64,000 nucleotides of DNA, from contig JAHZDZ010000003.1 of the NCBI GenBank assembly GCA_019422105.1, forward strand, positions 56,577 through 120,576, given 5' to 3'. Below are positions 53,798 to 63,300 of this stretch, in pieces (within the stretch, counting starts at the first letter, position 1; every line of letters begins with the position of its first letter). Origin of the DNA: Bacillota bacterium. Its GTDB lineage: Bacteria > Bacillota > Clostridia > Lachnospirales > Anaerotignaceae. The position numbers were made by a program, and so were the translations under genes. The notes beneath the pieces were generated by a model. That model worked only from the letters and a program-made list of their open reading frames with translations. It searched no databases and was not told where the DNA came from.

Positions 53798-56317
53798 ATG
53801 CAGCAATTGTATGCAGAAATTTCGGTCAGATACTGTTTGGGCAAATGGGAGATCGGAAATTATACTCCAGCTTTTCTTGAAATGACGGGCTTGGAGGAAG
53901 AGGAAATTAAAAAGCTGCCGCTTGGTTTGTTATCGCTGTTTCAGCCGGAGGAGGCCGCCAGAGTGGAAACAGCTTTGGAAAAACGAACGAAGGGAGAACA
54001 GCTTCGTACAGAGCTTTACAATATTCATAAAAAAAACGGCGAAGGCATATGGATCACCCTGCATTTTCTCATGACGGAGGAGGAAGGCTTCAGATTGGCA
54101 GTCTGTAATTTTACCTCCTGTTTTCAGCAGGTCAAGGATAATAAGAGGCTGGACGGATACCTGAAGCGGGACCAGGTAAGCTTAGACTGGATGCTGGAGG
54201 AGTCAAATGATATTGTATATATCTCCGATATCCATACCTATGATATGCTTTATATGAACCGAGGAGCACAGGAGATGTTCAAGACAGGGGACAACTCCTA
54301 TTATGGCAGAAAATGCTATGAGTTACTTCATGGGTATGACAGTCCCTGCGAATTTTGCAATAATGACAGGCTGAGTACAGATTCCTTCTATACCTGGGAG
54401 CACAGAAATCGTTTGATAGGACATTATTTTATATTGAAAGACCGCATCATTGATTGGGGAGGTGTGCCTGCCCGTATTGAGTTTGCAAGTGATGTCACAG
54501 CTATGGATACCCGTAACCAGATGCTTCAAAATCAGGTCACGCTTGATCAGACGATTATCGCATCCCTCAGGGAATTAAACAGTGACAGATCCTTTGAACC
54601 GGCTGTGAAGCGGTGCCTGGGGCGGATTGGCGCTTTTTACCAGGCGGACAGAGCTTTCATTATACAGAAGGATTGGGAGACGGAAAAGAAAACAATGCAT
54701 TATGAGTGGTGCAGGGAGGACTTTGCGCCAATGGTATTGTCGGAGGATGAGTGGGATTATTATATCAAGGCAATCAGCGGAAGCTTTGACAGCCGTGAAG
54801 CCTTTATTGTCGATGATATCAGTCATCTGAAAGAGAAGGACAGCAGGCTTTATAATATGCTGCAAAAAAACCATGTCAAATTTAAGCGTATTGTGCCTTT
54901 TTCTGTTGACGGAAAGGAAACGGGCTTTATCGGTATTGATAATCCGGCATTGTTTAAGGATGAGCTTACGCTTTTGGAGACTCTTGGCAATTTTATAGCG
55001 GAGGAGATTTACCGCAAGCAAATGTCAGACAAGCTTTTTTATCTGGGCTATCATGACGCTCTTACAGGTCTGCGGAACAGGAACAGCTATGTCAACTACA
55101 TTGAGAATATAAAAAAGGCAAAAATAAATTCCTTTGGCGTGGCAGTTGCGGATTTGAATTCTCTGGGAGAGGTAAACCGTATCCGCGGTCACGCGGACGG
55201 GGATATTCTCGTTAAAAAAACAGCGGATTTGCTGCGGGAAAGCTTTTCAGGGAGCGCTGTGTTCAGAATGAGTGGTGATGAATTTATTATTTATACCGTC
55301 AATATGGAAAAAAAGGAGTTTTTAGAGCGAGTACAGTATATTTACAACGGCATTTCAGAGCTGAACGCGTATGGCATTTCCATCGGCTATGCATGGGCGG
55401 AGGGGGAAGCGGATATTGACATTGATAAGCTGACCAAGCAGGCCAATGACAGACTGATGATAAGCAAACAGAACTATTACTCCAGTGCGAAGACAGACTC
55501 AACGATCGGACAGTTCCGTCATAACAGGATACAGCAGCTTTTGCATGAAATGGAGAGCGGGTGCTTTCAAATGTACCTGCAGGTACAGACGGATTGCAAC
55601 ACAGGCCGTATTGTGAGTGCAGAGGCGTTGGCGCGGTATGATTCTCCCGTTTATGGAAAATATTCGCCTATTCAGTTTATACCGGACATGGAGAGGATTT
55701 TCACTGTCAGATACCTGGACATGTTTATTTTTGAAGAGGCGTGCAAAACAATTGCCAAATGGCGCGGTACGGGGCAGAAAATTCTTCCCATTGCTGTTAA
55801 TTTCTCAAGGATAACCATTATGGAGCCTGAATTTGTGCAGCGGCTGTTGAAAATAATATCCAAATACCAGCTTTCGCCGGAATATCTGACTGTAGAAATT
55901 ACAGAAACAATTGGCGACTATGAGGATAACGCTATTGCCGATATTTGCAACCATATCAAAAAGGCGGGTTTTTCCCTTGCACTGGATGATTTCGGAAGCA
56001 GCTACACCAATATGGCTATATTGTCTATTGTGCCGGCGGATGTTTTAAAAATTGACCGCAGCCTTATAAGCGATATCAGACAGGGGAATATGAAGTGGAA
56101 TATACTAAAGCATATGCTTTTGCTGTGCAGGGAAGAGGGAATTTTATCTGTTGCGGAGGGAATAGAAAACGCCGAGCAGATGGAAATGATGCGGCGCCTT
56201 GGCTGTGACAGCCTGCAAGGCTTCTATTTTGGACGGCCTGCCAGTGTGGAGGAATTTGAAAAAAGCTTCATGGACGGTAAAGGCGGCTGGCAGCTGAAAA
56301 CAGAAAAGATGAAATAG
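53798..56317 (+). CDS. Cyclic di-GMP turnover protein, PAS-PAS-GAF-GGDEF-EAL
   Basis: This 839-residue cytoplasmic protein has two PAS-like sensor regions (about 5-110 and 130-235, the second with a CEFC pair), a GAF-like region (about 260-410), a GGDEF domain whose signature reads SGDEF near 491-495, and a complete EAL domain from about 600: AEALARYD, NFSR, VEITE, LDDFGSSY, LKIDRSL, AEGIEN and QGFYFGRP. All metal-binding residues of a phosphodiesterase are kept. The S-for-G change occurs in some active cyclases, so the GGDEF side may be active or only bind GTP. GGGAGG lies 9 bases before the ATG. It is flanked by recombinase pairs and by terminators. Confidence 0.9.
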   Translation: MQQLYAEISVRYCLGKWEIGNYTPAFLEMTGLEEEEIKKLPLGLLSLFQPEEAARVETALEKRTKGEQLRTELYNIHKKNGEGIWITLHFLMTEEEGFRLAVCNFTSCFQQVKDNKRLDGYLKRDQVSLDWMLEESNDIVYISDIHTYDMLYMNRGAQEMFKTGDNSYYGRKCYELLHGYDSPCEFCNNDRLSTDSFYTWEHRNRLIGHYFILKDRIIDWGGVPARIEFASDVTAMDTRNQMLQNQVTLDQTIIASLRELNSDRSFEPAVKRCLGRIGAFYQADRAFIIQKDWETEKKTMHYEWCREDFAPMVLSEDEWDYYIKAISGSFDSREAFIVDDISHLKEKDSRLYNMLQKNHVKFKRIVPFSVDGKETGFIGIDNPALFKDELTLLETLGNFIAEEIYRKQMSDKLFYLGYHDALTGLRNRNSYVNYIENIKKAKINSFGVAVADLNSLGEVNRIRGHADGDILVKKTADLLRESFSGSAVFRMSGDEFIIYTVNMEKKEFLERVQYIYNGISELNAYGISIGYAWAEGEADIDIDKLTKQANDRLMISKQNYYSSAKTDSTIGQFRHNRIQQLLHEMESGCFQMYLQVQTDCNTGRIVSAEALARYDSPVYGKYSPIQFIPDMERIFTVRYLDMFIFEEACKTIAKWRGTGQKILPIAVNFSRITIMEPEFVQRLLKIISKYQLSPEYLTVEITETIGDYEDNAIADICNHIKKAGFSLALDDFGSSYTNMAILSIVPADVLKIDRSLISDIRQGNMKWNILKHMLLLCREEGILSVAEGIENAEQMEMMRRLGCDSLQGFYFGRPASVEEFEKSFMDGKGGWQLKTEKMK

Positions 56318-56373
56318 GGTATGAAGTAAAATTAGAAATACATGGAAAATCGGTGAACAATGTTTTGAATTTT

Positions 56374-56403
56374 AAGAAGCTATTATACATAGCTTCTTTT
56401 TTT
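56374..56403 (+). terminator. Rho-independent terminator after the GGDEF-EAL gene
   Basis: AAGAAGCTAT and ATAGCTTCTT around a 5-base loop, then seven T. Confidence 0.88.
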
Positions 56404-56587
56404 ATGCCTGAACGGTATCTTATTTTGCTTACATCAGGATATTCGGCCGTTTACGATTGCAAATAATGCATTAGGAATAGGCTCAGAAGAAGACAGAGCC
56501 CTTGTATCATATTACTGTACTGTTGTCCGTAATCTACCGGTTATTACCTTTGGGCAGCCCTCATAATATATATCAGGGGGGAAGAAA

Positions 56588-58153
56588 ATGGAGGGAAAGA
56601 GACGGTACAAAGCGGTTCTTTACGCAAGAGTATCCAAAGAAGAGACTGACTGCGGAGAGGGCGGCAGTATTGTAAATCAACTTATGCTGATGAAAAGGTA
56701 TGTTGCCAGCAAAGAGGACATAGAAATTGTGTCTGAGAGAGAGGACGACGGTTATTCCGGCACCAATTTTAATCGGCCTGCTTTTCAGAAGATGATTGGG
56801 GAAATTCGGTCAGGACGGGTAAACTGTGTTATTGTAAAGGATTTATCTCGCTTTGGCAGAAATTATGTAGATGCCGGCAGGTTTTTGGACGTATTTTTTC
56901 CGTCTATGGGTGTTCGTTTTATCGCTGTGACGGATGGATATGACAGCTTACATGCGCCAAAGGATGAAAAGCAGCTTTTGGTGCCTGTGAAAAACATTAT
57001 TAACGAACTCTACAGTGCGGATATAGCGCTGAAAACAAGAGGAGCTCTTGCGGCTTTGAGAAAATCAGGAGCCTATGTATCCGCTTTTGCCCCATATGGT
57101 TATCAAAAGGACGCTTATGACAGGCACAGGCTTGTACCGGACGAGACGGCCGCCTGCATTGTTTCGGATATTTTCCGCTACAGCCTTTATGGCTATAGCA
57201 ACAGAGAGATAGCAGACAGTCTGAACCGTAAGGGAATTGCCTGTCCTATGGAATATAAAATTTTACAGGGACGTTATATTAACTGCAACTTAAAAAGAGG
57301 CGGCATCGCACTTTGGCGGGAGCAAACGGTTCTGAGCATTTTAAAAAATGCAGTCTACACAGGTATGCTGGTACAGGGAAAAACGACCTCCTACAGCTAT
57401 AGGCGTTACGGCAGAATGAAAAGAGAGAATGCCGATACTGTGAAGGGAACACATGAAAAGGTAATACCTGATCTTGTCTTTCAAACAGCAAATAAGGCAA
57501 TGAAGGCAAAAGCAGGCGGAGGAGAGGACGGGTTCTGTACGGCGGGGTTACTCAGGTGCGGTTTATGCGGAGAAAGGATGATAGTGACAAAAACCCGTCA
57601 TGTGTCAAAGGAGTATACTTATTTTATATGCGGCGGAAGAAAGTACAGGCGGAGCTGTCCGATGGGAAGAGTAAGCGGACAAAAGGCGGAGAAAGCACTC
57701 TTTCGTTTTTTTGAGCTATGGTTTGGCGCGTTGATATGTGGAAAGGATAGTTTGAAATGGCTGCCTCCCCTCGACAATATAGGAAGCCATCAAAAAGCCA
57801 GTGAGCTTGTTATGTTACAGCGGGCTCTGGGCAGACAAAAAATACACCGAAAAGCCTTGCAGGAAAATTACAATAATGGCGTTGTGGATAAGGAGGCTTT
57901 TGAGGGCGCGGTAAAGGAGCTGGAGGAACAGAAACGCTTTATCAAAAGGAGAATTGAAGCAATCAGAAGAGAAAATAACTTTGAAGAGAAAGGCCCGCAG
58001 GCGGGAGGAATGGAATTGTTTTTTCTGCACAGAGGAACAGCGGAGGTTTTTGTTGATGATATACTTTGCTTTAAGAGAAACTGTATGGTTATCAGATTAT
58101 CATTTCAAGACTGTCTGCTGGGTTTGGGGGAAGGAAACGGAGGACAGAAATAA
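56588..58153 (+). CDS. Large serine recombinase 3
   Basis: This 521-residue serine recombinase has Ser16 in LYARVSKEE, GYSGTNFNRPAFQKMIGEI, and VIVKDLSRFGRNYVDAG. The recombinase domain includes APYGYQKDAYDRHRLVPDE and VLSILKNAVYTGML. A zinc ribbon CGLCGERM with YFICGG and RRSC lies near 325-360. A long C-terminal coiled-coil-like helix (QRALGRQKIHRKALQENYNN; EELEEQKRFIKRRIEAIRRE) follows, as in complete large serine integrases. AGGGGGG precedes the ATG. It is more complete than recombinases 1, 2 and 4. Confidence 0.93.
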   Translation: MEGKRRYKAVLYARVSKEETDCGEGGSIVNQLMLMKRYVASKEDIEIVSEREDDGYSGTNFNRPAFQKMIGEIRSGRVNCVIVKDLSRFGRNYVDAGRFLDVFFPSMGVRFIAVTDGYDSLHAPKDEKQLLVPVKNIINELYSADIALKTRGALAALRKSGAYVSAFAPYGYQKDAYDRHRLVPDETAACIVSDIFRYSLYGYSNREIADSLNRKGIACPMEYKILQGRYINCNLKRGGIALWREQTVLSILKNAVYTGMLVQGKTTSYSYRRYGRMKRENADTVKGTHEKVIPDLVFQTANKAMKAKAGGGEDGFCTAGLLRCGLCGERMIVTKTRHVSKEYTYFICGGRKYRRSCPMGRVSGQKAEKALFRFFELWFGALICGKDSLKWLPPLDNIGSHQKASELVMLQRALGRQKIHRKALQENYNNGVVDKEAFEGAVKELEEQKRFIKRRIEAIRRENNFEEKGPQAGGMELFFLHRGTAEVFVDDILCFKRNCMVIRLSFQDCLLGLGEGNGGQK

Positions 58154-59076
58154 TGGCAAGAAAATCCAGAAAAAAAAGGCATGTGGATTCGGCGGTAAGC
58201 GGTAATATCCAAAGAACGGCTCTGTATGTCAGGCTGTCTAATGAGGATGCAAAGATGGGGGAATCTATAGAAAGTCAAACGCATATACTCCGGCAATATC
58301 TGAAGGGACAGAAGGATTTGGAGGAGTGGGGGCTTTACTGCGACAATGGCTATTCCGGTACAAATTTTTACAGGCCTGCTTTTCGGCGGCTTATGGATGA
58401 TGTCCATAAGGGAGGTATAGACTGTATTTTAATAAAAGATTTATCACGCTTTGGCAGAAACCTTCTGGAATGCGGCGCTTTGATGGATTTGGAGCTGCCA
58501 AAGAGGGGCGTTCGCCTAATTTCCTTAGGGGAGGGCTATGACAGCCAAAGGGATGGCAATTTTATTTTGAAGGCAGCATTTAAAAATTTGTTTAACGAGC
58601 TGTATGCAAGGGATATTTCCAGAAAGACGCGGGCATCTTTTGCGGTGAAAAAGCAGGAGGGCAAATATTTAGGAGGAAGAGCGCCCTATGGCTACTGCCG
58701 CAAAAGCTCCGACAGAGGCAGGCTGGAGCCGTGTAAGGAGGAAGCTCAGGTTGTCAGTAAAATTTTTCAGTGGGAAAAAGCGGGCTTAAGCTATGAAAAA
58801 ATAGCCCGGTGTCTGAACCTACTGGAAATCCCCTCTCCGGGAAACAGCCGTAAAGGACAAGACAGTACAAATGCAAAAATACGAAGATGGAGCGGAAGGA
58901 CGGTTTCATTTCTAGTTCATAATCCTGTTTATGGGGGGAAAATTGTATATGGAAAAACGAAAAGCAAGGCATTTGGGGAAAAGGGCAGAATTTTGGCAGG
59001 GGCAGAGGAGTGGGAATACAGGGCGGAGGCTCACGAGAAAATAGGAGAAGAGGCCGGTTTCTTGGAACGGCTGTGA
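58153..59076 (+). CDS. Serine recombinase 4, C-terminally truncated
   Basis: This 307-residue recombinase starts one base inside the stop of recombinase 3 (TAATG). Ser29 is in LYVRLSNED; GYSGTNFYRPAFRRLMDD and ILIKDLSRFGRNLLECG follow, then PYGYCRKSSDRGRLEP and VHNPVYGGKIVYGKTK. It stops at AHEKIGEEAGFLERL, just where other family members continue into the zinc ribbon (usual HEKIVxxELFExV). The DNA after the stop shows no continuation in other frames. Catalytic residues look intact, so it may be a natural short partner or a decayed copy. Confidence 0.88.
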   Translation: MARKSRKKRHVDSAVSGNIQRTALYVRLSNEDAKMGESIESQTHILRQYLKGQKDLEEWGLYCDNGYSGTNFYRPAFRRLMDDVHKGGIDCILIKDLSRFGRNLLECGALMDLELPKRGVRLISLGEGYDSQRDGNFILKAAFKNLFNELYARDISRKTRASFAVKKQEGKYLGGRAPYGYCRKSSDRGRLEPCKEEAQVVSKIFQWEKAGLSYEKIARCLNLLEIPSPGNSRKGQDSTNAKIRRWSGRTVSFLVHNPVYGGKIVYGKTKSKAFGEKGRILAGAEEWEYRAEAHEKIGEEAGFLERL

Positions 59077-59504
59077 AGCAAAACAATATGTGTATATAAG
59101 ACAATAGGATATATTTAAAAGGTAAGAACAGAAAAAACCGCCTACGCTCGGCGGCTTTTATTTTATGAGAGATTTATACTTTTTCAGTGGGATTATAATG
59201 TAACTCTAATTGGCCGGATTGGGGTACTGAAAAGAAACATCCGAAAAAAAGATGCCTGGAATGCTGTGGATGAGATTAAGAGACGATAAACGATAACTTA
59301 TAAATTTAGGCAGGAAAAGCGTAAAAAAGGAGTATAACAAATTGCTCTGAAATAGAAAGTAAAGCTATGAAAACGGTTTGGACTTATAGCAGACAATCCG
59401 TAAAAAAGTCACGCTACGGCTATATTCGTACAAAACAGATAGGCTGGGATAGTTGGAACCATAAATAACAAGTTGCTTCGATCTGTTTTTGCTGCAAAAT
59501 GTTA
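59077..59504. other. Gap after the second recombinase pair
   Basis: A small terminator-like hairpin CCGCC-TACGCTC-GGCGG with CTTTTA is at 59138-59160. The remaining 340 bases hold only a 33-codon open frame (59367-59468, MKTVWTYSRQSVKKSRYGYI...) without a ribosome site. No copy of the spoVD junction was seen. Confidence 0.45.
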
Positions 59505-59852
59505 TTATAACCGACTGCCCAGCCGCTGTTTCATGGCTTTGATAACATCAAGCAGATACAACTGCTCTTCCTTTGATAATCCCTTTGAGATATCGTAGAG
59601 CTCTGCCAGTATCTTTGCGCTTTCAGTGGTTTCGCTTCTGTCGTCCATGTCGCCTACTCCCTCTAAAAGCCAATTCCTATGGATTTTCAGCGTTTGGCAT
59701 AAAGCGTTTACCACAATTGCCTGGGGTATGGTTTTATTTTTTTCCAGATTAAAGATTACGCCTCTTGATACTCCTATTTTATTTGCAAGAGCCTCCTGTG
59801 TAAATCCACGCTTTTTACGTATGTAATTGAGCCGCTCTCCTAAAGTATCCAT
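59505..59852 (-). CDS. XRE-family helix-turn-helix repressor
   Basis: This 115-residue regulator has an N-terminal HTH at about 5-60 (LNYIRKKRGFTQEALANKIGVSRGVIFNLEKN, with NALCQTLKIHRNWLLEG) and a C-terminal helical part (ISKGLSKEEQLYLLDVIKAMKQRL) likely used for dimerisation. It resembles small phage or integrative-element repressors. It is transcribed away from a 57-codon gene, and the shared control region holds three operator-like repeats, so it very probably represses both genes. Confidence 0.9.
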   Translation of the reverse strand: MDTLGERLNYIRKKRGFTQEALANKIGVSRGVIFNLEKNKTIPQAIVVNALCQTLKIHRNWLLEGVGDMDDRSETTESAKILAELYDISKGLSKEEQLYLLDVIKAMKQRLGSRL

Positions 59853-59891
59853 ATATTACCACCTCTGCTTCATTATACAGCACATAAATTT

Positions 59892-59973
59892 CACTGTCAA
59901 TGATAAAATGCGCTGACAATGCAGTGTTTGTGAAAATGCTCTCATTGACAATGAAAAATAGGCGTGTTATAAT
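59892..59973. promoter_or_regulatory. Divergent control region: three operators and a consensus promoter
   Basis: CACTGTCAATG (59892-59902), CGCTGACAATG (59911-59921) and the near-perfect palindrome CATTGACAATG (59943-59953) are related sequences. The last overlaps a consensus -35 TTGACA (59945-59950), which is 17 bases from TATAAT (59968-59973). Occupation by the XRE protein would block this rightward promoter, while the left operators lie near the repressor's own start. This is the layout of a small lysogeny-type switch. Confidence 0.75.
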
Positions 59974-60008
59974 TCATTCAAACAGCATAAGAAAAAGGGG
60001 GTATCGCT

Positions 60009-60182
60009 GTGGCTAAGGAGTCTAATACTAATCAGACATCAAAGCTGTTGGATGAGATAATTAATGATGCAACAGAACTCCCGCTGGAAGGTCAGTATTG
60101 GATACTGGCGGTTGCGAAGGGGATGGCATTGACCAGAACCTGTATTTTACAAAAGGACAAAAGGTTGGAGAAGTTTCACTGA
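60009..60182 (+). CDS. Small protein (57 residues) under the XRE-controlled promoter
   Basis: A GTG start at 60009 is preceded by AAAAAGGGGG and a perfect sigma-A-type promoter. The protein (VAKESNTNQTSKLLDEIIND, then ATELPLEGQYWILAVAKGMA and a basic tail) is helical and soluble. Its second half resembles the C-terminal helices of the neighbouring XRE protein (ISKGLSKEEQLYLLDVIKAM), so it might pair with the repressor, for example as an antirepressor; this is a guess. It is the only gene of a strong, probably repressible promoter upstream of the SLH protein. Confidence 0.6.
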   Translation: MAKESNTNQTSKLLDEIINDATELPLEGQYWILAVAKGMALTRTCILQKDKRLEKFH

Positions 60183-60344
60183 TGGGTGTGTAAAACATAA
60201 CCGCAAATTGACATAAGAAGATTTTATTCTATGAAATATAGGGCAGGGCAATGAAAGCAATTTGGGCAATTGGGATAAAGGGGGGATAGTAAAAAGAGAG
60301 AATCACAGTTCATTTTAATTACTCAAAACTAGGGGGAGATAGAC

Positions 60345-63300
60345 ATGCAGAAGATGAAGAAAGCTTTATCGGCAGCAATTACCATATCCATGGTTTTAGG
60401 CACAGTACCAAACGCCTTTGCTGCATCAAACGACATTAACGGACATTGGGCTCAGACAGCGATTACAAGCTGGGAGAACAAAAATTTAATCAGCGGATAT
60501 GAGGATGGTAGCTTCCGTCCCAATCAGGCAGTTACCAGAGCCGAGTTTGTAACGCTGATGAATAAGTCCCTCGGGCTGACAGAAAAGGGAGAGGTCAGCT
60601 TCAGTGATGTTTCTACCAGTGACTGGTTTTACAATGATGTAGCGATTGCTATCAAAGAGGGCTATTGCAGCGGTTTCCCGGACGGAGGATTTCATCCAAA
60701 CGAGGCAGTGACAAGAGCACAGGCTGCAAGCTTTGTATCCAATTACAAAAAATTAGCGTCAAATACGGAAAAGGCATCCGAATTTTCTGATTACACCGCT
60801 CTTCCAAGCTGGGCCGCAGGTGCTATCGGTGCTATGGCGGAAGCGGGATATATGTCAGGTTATCCCGATGGCTCCTTTAACGGAAACAAAACACTGACAA
60901 GGGCTGAGGCTGTTGTCACCCTTGATAAGGTAATGAACGGAGCTGAAGTCGAAAAGCCTTCGGAGAAGGACGTTGTTATCGACAAGGCTGACACTGTTTT
61001 GGAAGACCAGACAGTGGAGGGCAACCTTGTCATCAGTGAAAAAGTAGGCGACGGGGACGTTACACTGAAAAATGTGACAGTGAAAGGCGATCTCCTTGTA
61101 CAGGGCGGCGGCAGCAAATCTATCCACATGGTGGACGGCAGCGTAGCCGGCAAGGTGGTATTGGACAAGAAGTCCGTCAACTTTGTTGTTGAAGGAGAAG
61201 CTAAAATAGATACCATTGAGTTAAAACAGATAGGATCGATTAACCAAAATAATTTTTATGGCAATATCGGTGAAGTTATCATTTCCGCCGAAACAGGAAC
61301 AACAAATGCTATTGTATTAAATGTATTGACTGAAAAACTTACAATCAGCGAAAAAGCGTTTGTAAGGATTCAATCCAATATTGAAAATGTTGTAATCGAA
61401 AAAGATGCAGCGGGCGCTAAGGTTGACGTCGCATCAGGTGCGAGAGTAAGCAACATGGAAGTAAACGCTAAGGCAATCCTTTCAGGCGGCGGCAACATAA
61501 CAACTTTGGAGGTAAACGCAAACGGCGTTACAAAATCAACTTCTCTTTCTGTGAGGGAGACAAACACAGCAAGCGGTGTTGATAAACCGACCACAAGCAC
61601 CACAACAGGCGGCGGTGGCGGAGGAGGATCCTCCAGCAGCAAATCCAAGAAGCCGGTAACATCTGTTAAAATCGAGGGTGAGGCAAGAATCGGACAGACA
61701 TTGAAAGCGATTGTAAATTCCGACGCTGACAGTGTATCCTACAAGTGGCTTTCTTGCGATACAGTAGATGGAGAGTATGCTGAAATCGCGGAAGCGACAA
61801 GCGTAAGCTATGTGATTCCGTCTGCAATGAAAACGAAATTTATCAAAGTCATGGCAAACGGCGTAAAGGGATCCTCCGTGACAAGCGATGCCACAGCGGC
61901 AGTTGCAAATCCAAGCAACGAGGATATGCAGGCCGAGCTTGACAAGATAGACGTTTCTTCCATTAAAGTTACAGTTGCAAAATCTTCTGCTAAGGCAGAC
62001 GTAGAGGCAGCGATTACAGCGGAAGCGCAGAAATTTGTATCCGATTTGTATACTGCTTCCTTCTCAGCGGATGCTGCTATTGAAACAGGTACAGCAGGCG
62101 AAGTCGTAGTAGCCGGTAAGTTTAAGGTTGAGATGGTGGGAGACAGCGGCGTAAGCAAAGTGGATGGAACGAGCAGGGATGTAGCAGTAACAGTTGACAG
62201 CAGAACCGTTCTTGAAGGCACTTTAACAGTCAGCGGTGATTTAAAGGTCGGCAGTAAATTGACAGTCGATGGTATTACTTCTTCAGAACCAGGCAAATTG
62301 ACCTATCAATGGACAGGCGCAGGGGAAGCGGCAGAAGGCACTTACACTGTGGCAGAAGGCGATATCGGCAAAACAGTTCAGGTTGAAGTGAGTGCAGAAA
62401 ACTATTTCGGAAGCTTAACAGGAGAATCTGGAAAAATTTTAAATAACAAAGCTACCGTTACATCCGAAATATTAGCGGTCAGCGAAACTGAAATCAAAGG
62501 CACTGCTGATATGCATATTATTACAGGCGTGACAACGGTTAGTGACTTTATGGGCGCTCTTATACCGGCAGATGGCATAAAAGGAAAGCTTCTCGCAGCG
62601 GCTGACGCAACGGATATAACCACAGCGAACTTTGCATCAAAGAATGCTAAGGAGGATGGAGAAATTGCCGAGGGCGATGTTCTTGCGATTTTATCGGAGG
62701 ATGGAGATCAACTTGGCAAATATACCGTTATTTCCCAAGCAGAAGTTGCAATTACGGCAAAGGCAAGCACAGTGGAGGGCAGGACAGGATCCACTACAAT
62801 TACACTGAATGAAGTAATTGACGGATTGACAGATGCTGACATTGCAGTAAACTTTGATGACGAGGAAGTATTGACGAAAGATACCGATTATACACTTGGC
62901 GAATTGACAGGCAAGGAAATTGTTATTACATTTACAGAAAATGCAAACCTTGTCGGAAATGCGGCAAAACAGCTGAAGGTCACCATCACAAAGGCTAATT
63001 TTGTAATCAATGAGGGAATAGCAATTGAGGTTGCTACCAATGTGGAAGCAAGCAGTGAAACACTGCCCACCTCAGACATTTTCACAGTGACAGATGGTAA
63101 AATCGGAAGTGGATCAACTCCAATTACAGCAGAAACAACAAGAACGGATCTCAAAGGAGGACTGACAGCGGCAGATTTCTCAGAAATGAAATATTTTGCG
63201 GCTGCAAACGTAGAGACCGCATTAGGAAACTTTGAGACCGCTGAGGATACCGTTGATACGGCTCCTGTTGCCGCAGGCGATGCCATTGTGGTGAAGGCAG

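Noticed and set aside
60435..60460. CATTAACGGACATTGG, similar to the spoVD junction CATTAACGATGG, as a second att site
   Set aside because: It lies within the conserved first SLH domain coding sequence, where this text is explained by protein conservation.
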